Assembly (NCBI GenBank): GCA_041391365.1
Contig: JAWKOC010000002.1
Location: forward strand, 558,001 to 622,000
Direction of reading: 5' to 3'
Source: JAGRAX01 sp041391365
GTDB lineage: Bacteria > Bdellovibrionota_G > JALEGL01 > JAGRMV01
DNA: 64,000 nt
In this document: positions 46,091 to 55,100 of the stretch, piece after piece
How the letters are laid out: each line of letters opens with the position of its first letter
How positions within the stretch are numbered: position 1 is the stretch's first letter
The notes under the pieces: generated by a model
Databases searched by the model: none
Told to the model about the DNA's origin: nothing
Seen by the model: only the letters and a program-made list of their open reading frames with translations
Made by a program: the position numbers and the translations under genes

Positions 46091-46379
46091 GGTGTCTCGC
46101 AGGTGGTGAATGACCCCCTCGGGTTTTAGAAACTGTAGGGAGCTTGCGACCGTACAGTTTCTTATGTCAGATTTTCATCCCGCCGAAGGCGCGGGAAAAT
46201 CTGACCAAATCCACCTATGGTATGCAGCGCCCGACTTTTTGTCGGGCGTTTTTTTTTGGTGTCTCTCAGGTGGTGAATGACCCCCCTCGGGTTTTAGAAA
46301 CTGTAGGAGCTTGCGACCGTACAGTTTCTTATGTCAGATTTTTTCTCGCGTGAAGCGCGGGAAAATCTGACCAAATCCA
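46062..46379 (+). repeat. Tandem duplication of a 151-bp structured element after tRNA-Glu
   Basis: Copies at 46062-46212 and 46229-46379 are nearly identical. Each contains three inverted repeats: the GCCCGAC terminator hairpin; GAAACTGTA/TACAGTTTC; and a longer one from GTCAGATTTT to AAAATCTGAC with a GC-rich core. In the last, the two copies differ in sequence (CCCGC against CTCGCG, with GCGGG opposite) yet can still pair, which suggests selection on structure. This gene-free stretch (46053-46510) holds nothing else apart from a short AT-rich leader to the next gene. Confidence 0.85.
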
Positions 46380-46510
46380 ATCAATTATTTTTGGTAATAA
46401 AAACTCAGAATTTTGTTTTTCTCAAAAAAATCTGGTTCAATAACAGTTATCTTTTCGGACAGTACCGTTCTTTTATACTGCTCAGGGTCCGAATACTTTT
46501 TTTAAAAAAT

Positions 46511-47236
46511 ATGAAAAACTTCTGTCGCAAAATTCCTGAGTGGTTAAATGGTTTGGGTCCGGTTTTAGGAAAAATTAAAAATATGGAAGATCCTTTTTTA
46601 AATGAATACTGCCAAAGAAATCCAAGTTTTTTAAAAAACGCTAAAAGGAGGATTAATCGTGATAGTTTAGGTCAATTTTTATGCAACGAATCTTCTTGTA
46701 AATCAAGGTATGCAGAATTTGAGTGTCTGACATGGCTAGATGAAGTTCTACCAGATGATATTAAAATCAACTATGAATTGGAGACAGATGAGGGGAAGAC
46801 GCCTGACTTCACTTTCGAATTAGACGGTCAAAGATTTTATGTAGACGCTTTGGCGACAACTCAGAAAGAGCTTTCAAAGGCATCAGAGGATCTGCAAGCC
46901 GATAGTTCACGTATTATCATTTCTAACGGAGATCAGGGATCTTCAATAAAGAAGGCTTTGAGAAAAAAAATAGAAAAATATCGCGAATATAGAAACCTCA
47001 TTTTGTTTCAGAAAATAGACAAGGAAATCGACTTTCAAGAAGGATACTTGTTGGAGTATTTAAGATGTTTACTTGACGAAAATATATCAAACGATGCTTT
47101 TTGTCTGATTTCTTCTTTGAACAAGAGACCTATATATTACTGTTTTAGGGATAAAATTTTTAAAAGTTTTTTTAAAAGTTGTCCATCTCAAAATAAAGGT
47201 AAAGTGCCAGGTGTCTTTTACGGATGCGATGTGTAA
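46511..47236 (+). CDS. AT-rich island gene, possible PD-(D/E)XK-like protein
   Basis: From ATG 46511 the product is 241 residues; an earlier in-frame ATG (46331) lies in the repeat element and is unlikely. The centre resembles a PD-(D/E)XK nuclease core: Glu69/Glu71 in YAEFECLTWL, then KTPDFTFEL (Asp99), then RFYVDALATT where E-x-K reads Asp112-Ala-Leu. A helix with KKALRKKIEKYR follows, as in many such families. The missing lysine means catalysis is uncertain. The last residues (GKVPGVFYGCDV) fall inside a repeated motif. Codon use is much more AT-rich than in the core genes. Its partner gene follows after 33 bp. Confidence 0.55.
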   Translation: MKNFCRKIPEWLNGLGPVLGKIKNMEDPFLNEYCQRNPSFLKNAKRRINRDSLGQFLCNESSCKSRYAEFECLTWLDEVLPDDIKINYELETDEGKTPDFTFELDGQRFYVDALATTQKELSKASEDLQADSSRIIISNGDQGSSIKKALRKKIEKYREYRNLILFQKIDKEIDFQEGYLLEYLRCLLDENISNDAFCLISSLNKRPIYYCFRDKIFKSFFKSCPSQNKGKVPGVFYGCDV

Positions 47237-47269
47237 GATTGTAAGTAATTTTTTGTAGGAATAGAGAAT

Positions 47270-47896
47270 TTGACATATCAATCGCCTAACCCAATTGAAT
47301 TTGAAGATGTAGAAGCAATATTGGATTGGTTAGAAAAATTTTGGAAGAAAAGAATTGCTTATCAATTAGGGAAGATTGATCTACCTGATGAGCCAGATAA
47401 CTCTCCGTGTCTTTCTTCGGAAATAAAGGTAGAATTAAAAGTGTTTCTTGACCTTTTGCGTGCATCTCTTGATATGACAATGTGGAAAGTCTTAGAGTTC
47501 TTGAAAAAAATTCCAGACGATGAAAAAGAAAAAAGAAATATACACTTTCCAATGTCATTAGAGGATGCCATTACAATAGGAAAAATTAAAGAATATATTG
47601 AAAATGATAAAATTAAGCAGTTGATAGTGGATTTTGTAATTAACAATGACTGTCAACTCAGACTTCTTCAAAAATTAAATAATCAAAGTAAGCATAGATC
47701 TCTCAATTCTGTTCATTTGAAAATTGAAAAAACCTTTCCGGAAGACGAGAGTTCTAGTCAAATGTCTATGTCGGTACACTTTAGTATTGAAGCTGAAGGA
47801 TTATATGAAGATCAAAATATGTATGCTTTTATTGATAGTTTTCGGGAATTTATAGTTGAATTGGTGCTTAAGTTAGATGAGGAGTTAAAGAGGTAA
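47270..47896 (+). CDS. AT-rich island gene, helical unknown protein
   Basis: The 208-residue product starts at TTG 47270 with a weak purine-rich ribosome site. It is mostly helical and acidic, without signal peptide or membrane segment, and I recognise no motif. It follows the possible nuclease-like gene in the same direction and with the same AT-rich composition, so the two probably arrived together. Its TAA stop is the beginning of a TAAAGTGTCGAG sequence related to the island's recurring motif. Confidence 0.55.
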   Translation: MTYQSPNPIEFEDVEAILDWLEKFWKKRIAYQLGKIDLPDEPDNSPCLSSEIKVELKVFLDLLRASLDMTMWKVLEFLKKIPDDEKEKRNIHFPMSLEDAITIGKIKEYIENDKIKQLIVDFVINNDCQLRLLQKLNNQSKHRSLNSVHLKIEKTFPEDESSSQMSMSVHFSIEAEGLYEDQNMYAFIDSFREFIVELVLKLDEELKR

Positions 47897-47943
47897 AGTG
47901 TCGAGCAGTTTTTTGAGGCGTGATGAGTGAGAGACCGAATTTT

Positions 47944-47955
47944 TGCCAGCTGGCA
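47944..47955. promoter_or_regulatory. Perfect 12-bp palindrome upstream of the DUF1398 gene
   Basis: TGCCAGCTGGCA lies 36 bp before the DUF1398 start codon. It could be an operator for a dimeric regulator. It also shares GTGCCAG (reverse strand) with the island's recurring motif, so it may be a repeat relic. Confidence 0.3.
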
Positions 47956-47991
47956 CATTGATCTGAGGAACAACATTTCAGGAGAATACGT

Positions 47992-48411
47992 ATGAGCAAT
48001 GCAATGGAAAATTTAGTGACGGCCCAAAAGTATGCGATGAGTATTCGACCAAAAGTAGGGGGATTTCCGATTTTTGCTGAAGCTCTCCGGCGTGCTGGAG
48101 TGACGAGAAACTTGTGGTCGCTTCCTTCTTGCCAAAGCATCTACCTTACGAAATACGGTTCGGTTGTACAGCAAGGTGAACCACTCGTGACTGAAGCAGC
48201 CGATGTTCCCGAATTCAATTCGAATGCTTTGATTCAAGCTTTGCGGATGGATCAAACTGGAAAGTGTTCTTTCCCCGAGTTTCTTGCATCGTCATGGGAA
48301 GCTGGCGTAATTGGCTTTGACGTCGACTTTGAAAAGCAAACTTGCACGTATTTTGGTGCCAAAGGCGAAACCTATGTCGAGAAATTCCCTCTAATGGAAA
48401 TCAAGGAATAG
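47992..48411 (+). CDS. DUF1398 (YbcV-like) family protein
   Basis: The 139-residue soluble protein matches the DUF1398 pattern: RPKVGGFPIFAEALRRAGV near residue 19, YGSVVQQGEPL, and KCSFPEFLASSWEAGVIGFDVDF, then the C-terminal CTYFGAKGETYVE. The family is widespread in accessory genomes, and E. coli YbcV lies in a prophage; no function is known. A GGAG site precedes ATG 47992. Its composition is closer to the core genome than that of the two genes before it, so it may have a separate origin. Confidence 0.8.
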   Translation: MSNAMENLVTAQKYAMSIRPKVGGFPIFAEALRRAGVTRNLWSLPSCQSIYLTKYGSVVQQGEPLVTEAADVPEFNSNALIQALRMDQTGKCSFPEFLASSWEAGVIGFDVDFEKQTCTYFGAKGETYVEKFPLMEIKE

Positions 48412-48604
48412 CAAAGCAAAGTGCCAGGATTCTGGGGACACACGACTGCTTACTAAGATGAATCGATCGATCGAAGTAAACTTAGATTTTGAGGTATCAA
48501 AGTATGAGAATCAAATTCTTCCTTTTTAAGAATATTGTGACTTTTGCCCAATAGATAGATAATTTACTCCAGGCTATTATAGTCAGTCATAGCGAAAATG
48601 TTTT

Positions 48605-49486
48605 ATGAAAAGTACATTTAATCAAATAGCTATTATTCATATTCCAATGCTGGAAGAGAAACAGTTAGATCAAATTCAAGTTTTTTCTAAAAATCCACTC
48701 AAAATCTACTCAAGTATACCAAAGTCAAATGAACAGTTGATTTCTTGGATTGGAGATGTTGATGGATTAATTACTAGTTTAAGAGTTCCATTTGATTCAG
48801 ATACAATATCTAGAGCTAAGAAATTACAATATATAGGAATTTATGGATCTTCAACTGCCCTAGTTGATCTTGTGGCTGCAAATAAAAATAACGTAGTCGT
48901 CAAAAATGTTGAACAGTACTGCGATACTGAAACCGCTCAGTTTTGCTTGGATGCGCTGGATGCTTTTTATGCCTCAACAGGAATGAAGAGAAAGAGAAAT
49001 CCAACGATTGGGGTGATCGGCTTTGGCAATGTTGGCAAAGAATTGATTCGCATTGCCCATTCTAAAGGATTTCATTCAATCTATTGCCGTAAAAAGCCCG
49101 ACAACGATATAGAAAACCAAGTAGCCAGTAGGGTTTCTTTAGATGAACTCCTTACGAGAGCTGACATCGTATCACTGCAGGGTCCCAGAGATCGAATGAT
49201 TCTGGGCAGCAAGGAATTTGACAAAATGGAAGGCAAGGTATTGATCAATACTTCGTTAGGGCAGGTGATGGATGCTGGGGCTTTATCAAGCTGGCTAAAA
49301 AATGATCAAAATCATCTCATTGTTGATTCTGTTGGCCATCGGATCGTTTCTGATATTACACCTCAACAAAATATCTTTCATATCGATCAACCGGCATGGT
49401 CAACCACCACATCAAGAAAAAGACTATTTGATCAAGTGCTTAGCAATTTGAGAGAAGCAATTTTGAACCTTTTGGTAACTTGGTAA
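48605..49486 (+). CDS. D-isomer-specific 2-hydroxyacid dehydrogenase-like protein
   Basis: The 293-residue product has the NAD-binding GVIGFGNVGKEL (about residues 136-147), LDELLTRADIVSLQGP and DSVGHR regions of the D-2-hydroxyacid dehydrogenase family. The first 130 residues are AT-rich and poorly conserved in appearance. The catalytic Arg/Glu/His set is not clear: the usual histidine motif is replaced by DQPAWSTTTSRKR. It may be a divergent or specialised enzyme, for example in a biosynthetic or signalling role. Its TAA stop lies inside a motif copy (GGTAAAGTGCCAGG). Confidence 0.7.
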   Translation: MKSTFNQIAIIHIPMLEEKQLDQIQVFSKNPLKIYSSIPKSNEQLISWIGDVDGLITSLRVPFDSDTISRAKKLQYIGIYGSSTALVDLVAANKNNVVVKNVEQYCDTETAQFCLDALDAFYASTGMKRKRNPTIGVIGFGNVGKELIRIAHSKGFHSIYCRKKPDNDIENQVASRVSLDELLTRADIVSLQGPRDRMILGSKEFDKMEGKVLINTSLGQVMDAGALSSWLKNDQNHLIVDSVGHRIVSDITPQQNIFHIDQPAWSTTTSRKRLFDQVLSNLREAILNLLVTW

Positions 49487-49515
49487 AGTGCCAGGCATCT
49501 TTTGCGGATGCGGGG
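49482..49515 (+). repeat. Recurring GGTAAAGTGCCAGG motif of the island
   Basis: The 34-bp copy at 49482-49515 matches 47199-47232 at about 29 positions, sharing GGTAAAGTGCCAGG, CTTTT and CGGATGCG. Shorter relatives are TAAAGTGTCGAG at 47894, AAAGTGCCAGG at 48418 (followed by ATTCTGGGGACACAC), AAAGTGCCTGG at 51938 and TAAAGTGCCAG at 55326. In three places its TAA is the stop codon of the preceding gene. GTGCCAGG and TCTGGGGACAC strings recall sequences seen near REP-associated (Y1) transposases; that link is from memory and unverified. Confidence 0.65.
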
Positions 49516-49553
49516 AGTCTTAAAGGAGAATGTTAGAAATCTGCAGCGTCCTG

Positions 49554-50552
49554 CTAGTCGTTTTTGTAATGCTGCATAAGTTGTTTTCTATATATTTCAT
49601 ACACTTCTGCATAGATTGAATTGAATCCGCGAATGACATCGTCGAAGTTATAATATTCGAAAATCGAAGAAGCAATTTCATTGTCTAGGGAAGACATGTT
49701 TTTGTATAGATCCAAGTCGTTTTTGGCATTGTTTTTTATTTCATGAAACATATTCATATGAATCAAACTTTCTGTTTCAAATGCAAAGTCTTTTTTGTCG
49801 ACGGATATGTTTTTATACGTTTCGTATTGTTTCTGTAAGGGAGTCGTGAGAGTTATGTATTTGAGGTTGATCTCTTTCTCCAATTTGTCAACGTGGTAGA
49901 GGATCCCCTCGGTCGGTTGACGGATGTCGTCTTCATAAAAGAAAAACGAGTCTCGCGAGGGATCATATCGAAAATTTAATTCTCCAAATCCAACCTTCCA
50001 TGGCCCTTTGAAAGATGAGCTTTCATATCCTTGAATGGTGCCAGATTTGTTTTGAAAAAATGCGTACGCAACGCCGATCATGAATCTTTTTCCTTTGAGT
50101 CTATCGGATGTATCACATGAGCCAAGTGTAATCTTGGCATTGGTAGAGATACGTTTTGTGACTTCGGAAAATATCAACAGGTCATTTGGGAGAAGGGACC
50201 AAAAGGACAGATAACTCCATGATCTACCAGTAGATGGTTTTGAAGTTTTAGACAAGATGGCATGATAGGCCGACTCGCCATGCGCATGAAAATCGATGGA
50301 GGTGATTTTTGGACAGTCGAAAGGGATGTTCTCAATATAATCGATGACATCATCCAGTGAATTTGCTTCGATCTCCTGCTGGTCCGAGGAACAGCTTGTA
50401 GAGTTTGAAACGATGTTGTCGGTGTACTCAGAGTCCTTGTAAAAGCAAAGATTGGTTTTTGGACAATGGGTCTCAGCTTGAGTCGATGGACAAATGGCCG
50501 CCCAAACGCTCCACAACACCATTCCCACCAAAAATGAATGATTTCCCCTCAT
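49554..50552 (-). CDS. Secreted protein with caspase/CHAT-like (clan CD) features
   Basis: From ATG 50552 the 332-residue product has a signal peptide (FLVGMVLWSVWAAICPSTQA). A hydrophobic strand leads to a His-Gly dyad (KITSIDFHAHGES, His91-Gly92). About 50 residues later another strand leads to Cys146 (KITLGSCDTS), followed by RLKGKRFMIGVAYAFF. This order (strand-HG, strand-xC, then a helix with G-x-A-x-x-F) is that of clan CD cysteine peptidases such as CHAT and DUF4347-like proteins. The first 30 mature residues contain several cysteines. The C-terminal 150 residues are helical and charged. The peptidase call is inferred from motif order only. Confidence 0.5.
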   Translation of the reverse strand: MRGNHSFLVGMVLWSVWAAICPSTQAETHCPKTNLCFYKDSEYTDNIVSNSTSCSSDQQEIEANSLDDVIDYIENIPFDCPKITSIDFHAHGESAYHAILSKTSKPSTGRSWSYLSFWSLLPNDLLIFSEVTKRISTNAKITLGSCDTSDRLKGKRFMIGVAYAFFQNKSGTIQGYESSSFKGPWKVGFGELNFRYDPSRDSFFFYEDDIRQPTEGILYHVDKLEKEINLKYITLTTPLQKQYETYKNISVDKKDFAFETESLIHMNMFHEIKNNAKNDLDLYKNMSSLDNEIASSIFEYYNFDDVIRGFNSIYAEVYEIYRKQLMQHYKND

Positions 50553-50726
50553 GACGTGAGCTCTATCAAAACCTTCCAAACAGTTCAATGTGCCTTTGGG
50601 TGGAGTGCCAAAGCTTTGTTTGTCGGGCGTATGATGGAATCCGCAAGCCATGCTTAGTATTTTGTATTGCCTCTAGCAGGCCGCAAGCTCATTGTGATAA
50701 GGAATTAGATCAAAGGGGGGGGAGCC

Positions 50727-51212
50727 ATGAGATGTATATGGTTCGTTTTTTTTTGTGTGGGGATCGTCTGGTCTGTGGGGGTGCGCGCTCAAGATGGTTT
50801 GATCTTGGATCCAGAGAGTTCTTTGTCTATCATGGTTTCCGATATCTACGAGCAATATGCGCAGGAGGCGATTGAGACTCAGCAATGGTCTTATTGTGAT
50901 GTCTACTCAAAAAAATTGGTCGATGCCCTCAACAGAGAAGGAATTTCTTCGGCCACAATTTTGCGGCTCTACAAGATTAGATCAACCCAACAGAATCAGA
51001 AGGTAAAATATCACCAGGCTGTGGAACTCCAGCTAGAAGGAAAGATGTATGTGATAGATCTAACGTTTGGTCAGTTTACGGCTCCTTGTTACCACGGTCC
51101 CTTGATCCTGGAAAAAGATGCCTATCTGAAGCTCATGGTGGACTACGGATTTGCTCAAAAAAGTGATGTGATCCATCGCAATTCTGGCCTGGAGATGGGC
51201 CCAAAGTATTGA
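50727..51212 (+). CDS. Secreted protein with papain/transglutaminase-like Cys-His-Asp pattern
   Basis: The 161-residue product has a signal peptide (cleavage near GVRAQ) and a small domain with Cys57 at a helix start (WSYCDVYSKKLVDAL), His96 at a strand (KYHQAVELQLEG) and Asp111 (MYVIDLTFGQF). The order and spacing resemble papain-fold, NlpC-like or transglutaminase-like domains, where the strand after His is followed by h-h-D-x-T. It is divergent from the caspase-like gene beside it. A GGGGGGAG stretch precedes the start. Enzyme function is inference. Confidence 0.55.
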   Translation: MRCIWFVFFCVGIVWSVGVRAQDGLILDPESSLSIMVSDIYEQYAQEAIETQQWSYCDVYSKKLVDALNREGISSATILRLYKIRSTQQNQKVKYHQAVELQLEGKMYVIDLTFGQFTAPCYHGPLILEKDAYLKLMVDYGFAQKSDVIHRNSGLEMGPKY

Positions 51213-51318
51213 GAACTGCTCGTGATCGAAAGGTTCTTGGTTTTTCCCTTGACCATGTGGCCAACATTCACGTACTTCCACATCTGGACTTTTCAATAGT
51301 GGTAGAAGGAGTGATACA

Positions 51319-51879
51319 ATGAAAATGAATAGAGTGTTCTGGATTTCTTGTTTTTTGGTGATTCTTTGTGGAACAGGCAGTTTTGCTCAAGGAGTAGATC
51401 ATTGGGAGGACCATTATTTCTCCGATGTTCCTGACTCTCAAAACGCAGAGAGTGAAAGCCTTATGGACTATGCCAAGGCTTCAAGTGAGATTTTGAAAGA
51501 TCCGACCTATCAAGGAGGCTTGTTTGTCGTTGAAAAATTTGTTGAAGGTGTGGCTTCAGGTTCTTATCTCTGGGTTTCAAACATTAAATCTTTCGACAAC
51601 GAACCTCTCGAAAGATCAGAAAAAATCATTACCTTTGGTGGGTATGCTTCTTTTCAAGATGTTCGCAAAAAAGCCACAGAAGCAATGAAATCGGTGGGAG
51701 ATGGTTGTAAGGCTTATGGAGTCATCGATTGGCGATCCGATCAAAAGCAGATTCCTGGTTGGGATTATTACTCAAAAATCAAAGAAAACTTATTTTGTCC
51801 GTATGTACCCGGAATGTCTGGAAAGCCAGTTGAGGCACAATATTTTATCATCATCTATTCATACTGTCCGTCGAAGTAG
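51319..51879 (+). CDS. Secreted hypothetical protein
   Basis: The 186-residue product has a signal peptide (VFWISCFLVILCGTGSFAQ) and an AGAAGGAG ribosome site. The mature part is mixed alpha/beta with three cysteines (GDGCKAYG, NLFCPYVPG, IYSYCPSK). The stretch FIIIYSYCPSK at the very end looks like a buried strand. No family is recognised. It is in the same direction as the papain-like gene 106 bp upstream and may be cotranscribed with it. Confidence 0.65.
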   Translation: MKMNRVFWISCFLVILCGTGSFAQGVDHWEDHYFSDVPDSQNAESESLMDYAKASSEILKDPTYQGGLFVVEKFVEGVASGSYLWVSNIKSFDNEPLERSEKIITFGGYASFQDVRKKATEAMKSVGDGCKAYGVIDWRSDQKQIPGWDYYSKIKENLFCPYVPGMSGKPVEAQYFIIIYSYCPSK

Positions 51880-52181
51880 TTGCAAAGCATTTGACAAGTA
51901 AAACATCAGGAATCTTCGGCTCTCATTCAAGGGGCGAAAAGTGCCTGGACAAAACAGAAGCCTGTTGAGGTCAGCGAAGCTTTTCTGATGTGGGCTGTTC
52001 TCCTGTTCTGAAATGAGACAAAATAGCCCCTTCCATGTGCAAACGTAATTTTTTCGCCACGAACATGGTTGTCTAACATATTGACATTGATGGTTTTTTT
52101 AATTTTTTTCATTGGTATGTAAATTGCTGTATAAGGTCTACCGACTCTGTTGAGGCGGGAACAGTAGTGAGGGGACTTTTT
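51880..52181. other. 302-bp intergenic stretch
   Basis: It holds one AAAGTGCCTGG motif copy (51938-51948), a T-rich tract, and TTGACA at 52081-52086 with no matching -10 at the right distance. TATAAG near 52130 could be a -10 for the large downstream gene. No gene or clear RNA is seen. Confidence 0.4.
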
Positions 52182-55100
52182 ATGCATTTTTTATGGTCGT
52201 ATCTGAAAACATCGATGTGGGGATGTGCGCGCTTTTTTATTCTTTTTGTATTGTTGACCTCGACCTTTATGGGTCCGCAGTATGCAGTGGCTCAACCTCA
52301 GACGAGCACTCATGAAACCACCATTTCGAAATCTCAATTGCTTCGTGAACTACAAGCCCAAGTTTCAGCCATCGAAGATTTTTTGAATGTCGTGGAGCTT
52401 GGAAGCAATCTGATCAATGTCATGGGCGATGAATCCGAGGAGTTTCTGAGCTCTGTTCGCAACGAAATTCATATCATACTTTCCATGTCTGAAAATTCTT
52501 CGGAATTGAAACAGTCTCTGAGAAAACTGAACAATTTGATTCAAAATGCAGATCAAAATCCGCAGTGGCAACCCATTCATCGGGCCTTGTTTCCAAGGTC
52601 TTGGTCCTTTTTGGATTCAGAAACGCAGAATCGCTTTACTCAAGTGGTAGAAGGTGAAGAGGGAATGATGGCGCAACAGGCGTACCGTTCTCTTCAATTG
52701 TATCAATTTCCGCAAGAGTGGAAAGATCGGCAACAACACTATTTGAAAAATAGTTGTCAAAGACTTGGAGTCGAGCAAACTCTTCGAAGAATGGAATCAG
52801 CTCTTTCGGAGCAAACTCTTTTGACCAAAAGGGAATGGTTTTGGAATGAAGAGAGCAAGAAATCGATGGGAATGAATTTGATCATTCCAAAGTGTTTGAA
52901 CATTCGAGCGGTTCAGATTGTTCTCTCATGGCCCGTTAAAACGATTGAAGGTCCAAAAATTTCTTGGCCTCCTCATGAAGGTTCGGAAAATCTGAATTCT
53001 TCCAAAAGTAGTGAAGGGCGATTTCAATTTGTTGAAATTCCTAACAATCAAAAAATTACAAACATCAACCAACTGAAAATTCGAGGAGAATGCTCATTGC
53101 AGAATTACTTTGAGTATCTGTCTCGAGTCAATGAACTCTACGCAAAAAAAGTACAGCTTCAGATGGTTCCAAAAGATCAAAGCTCTGACATTCCTCTTGT
53201 GTTGAGTTTTTCTGAAGAACAATTCTCCGATCCCGACTTTGCGTTGTCGGGCATTTCAGATCAAGAGAGGACTCGCAATCAGATCTCTTATCTTTCAAAA
53301 GACTTCCAAAACAATTGTGGCGTTTATATGCCATTTGAATCGATTTATCCTTGGTATCAAATCATGGATGGATTTGTGGAAGCGTTTGAGCAAAGAATGG
53401 ACCTAGGGTTTGCACAGTTTTTGGCGGACCATGTTCCGGGAATGGCCCTTGCTGTGGGGGCTGGATCTCTCGTGGGGGCTTTTCCCGCGTTGAGTCCAAT
53501 TTTGATGGTATTGAGTTCGCTCTATATGGCGCAATACGGGTATCAATTGGTTACTCTTTGGCAAGCAGAAAACTACAAAAAGATTGGAAGAGATTTGTAT
53601 GATTTTCTTGAAGCTCTGACGTTGTATACACCATTGTTTTTCACAGGGCGTTTCATTGGGCAGTGGATCGGTAGCAGGAGCTCGGTCAACGCACTATTGA
53701 GTGGGCTTCGGGAAAAGATCATAGGATCAGTTCCAGAAAACGAAGTAACCTTGCCACGACAAGATATTGAGGAGCTTGTATCCAGGCCCAATCTTGAACG
53801 CCGCATTCCAGTCAAAGAGCAGGGAAATGTAGACGATGTTACGAATGTTGGATCTTCTGATCATCCATTCATAGATCCAAAACTTCTTCCCGAGTCTCTG
53901 GGAGGAGGGGATTTCGCTCCGGTGTCAAGGTCATATCCATCCTCTCGCACACCTCAAGGACCAACCAATGTCCAGACCATGCCACCAACAACAGAAACGG
54001 CTGTTGGTGTTGCTACGCGAACACTTCCGAATCGAACAGCAGAGATCATTCGAAACTCTTCTGCACCTAAGTCGAGCGAGCCGGTCATTCGCAACATGCA
54101 AGGAGAAGCTGCCGTACAAAATTCAAACCTTGATCCACGAGGAGAGGGTTGGGAAAGACTTCGCATTGAAAGAAGAAATGATTTGCAAATATCCACCTTG
54201 AACCTAGAGGATCAAACAGATTTACAAACGATACGCAAAATTTTGACCAAAGCAGAAAATCGGCAAAAGCTTACGGCACAAGAATGGCAATGGGTCCGAT
54301 CTGCATTGCAAAGTGGTAACAAAGAATGGCAAGATTTGGCCATTCGTATTTTGGTTCATGCAAAAATTGCATTCAACCTTCATCAAGATCAATACGATGA
54401 GGAGGAAAAGGAATCTTTCAAAAAGCTATATCGGCTGTTGGATTTTGTTCGTTCGATGTTGAATGACCAGGCTCAACTTCATTCGGATACTTATACGATA
54501 GCGGAAGTGGCTCAATTTCAGTTGAACAGACTTGCAGATGCTCTTGCAGCTTGTCTTGGGATCATCGTGTTTTATAGCTCTGAAGAACTCCTGGTGAGAC
54601 TGGATGCTCTAAACTATAAACTGTCAGAGACCTTGGAAAATTTTTCGGATCATGATTTGATGGTGTTGGAGCAGTCCTTATCTAGCGAAGAAGGTGTGGT
54701 TGCGCAGCGAGCGATCAGCATTGTTTTAGCTCTTTTGTATGGTGATGGAGATCGATTGCCAAAACAAAGTATGGGAAGAATTGGAGATGTTCGATCCACG
54801 ATGATTCAGTTGTTTGAGCTCATGGCTAAGTTTGTGACCAAAGGTTTGATGAGCACCTCTACCTGGGAGACATTGGTAGAGTTTGGAAATGTTCTACTGC
54901 GTCCCAACCCCAATCAGCATTGGTATTCAACAACTCGTTTTGCTGTTTATAAAAATCTCATGGAACGCGTTTTATCCGATCTAAGTCGGTGGGTGGGGCA
55001 ACGAGGAGGATTGGATGATCACAGTGGTGAGGTGTGGGCCAATATTCTCAAATACCTCTATTATCTGGGAATGGAAGAAACGATGAATCAAATGGATTGG

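Noticed and set aside
45917..46353. ORFs over tRNA-Glu and the structured repeat
   Set aside because: They translate the tRNA and terminator hairpins and repeat because the DNA repeats; no ribosome site or coding character.
46062..46379. CRISPR array
   Set aside because: Only two long units occur, with no regular spacers and no cas genes in the window.
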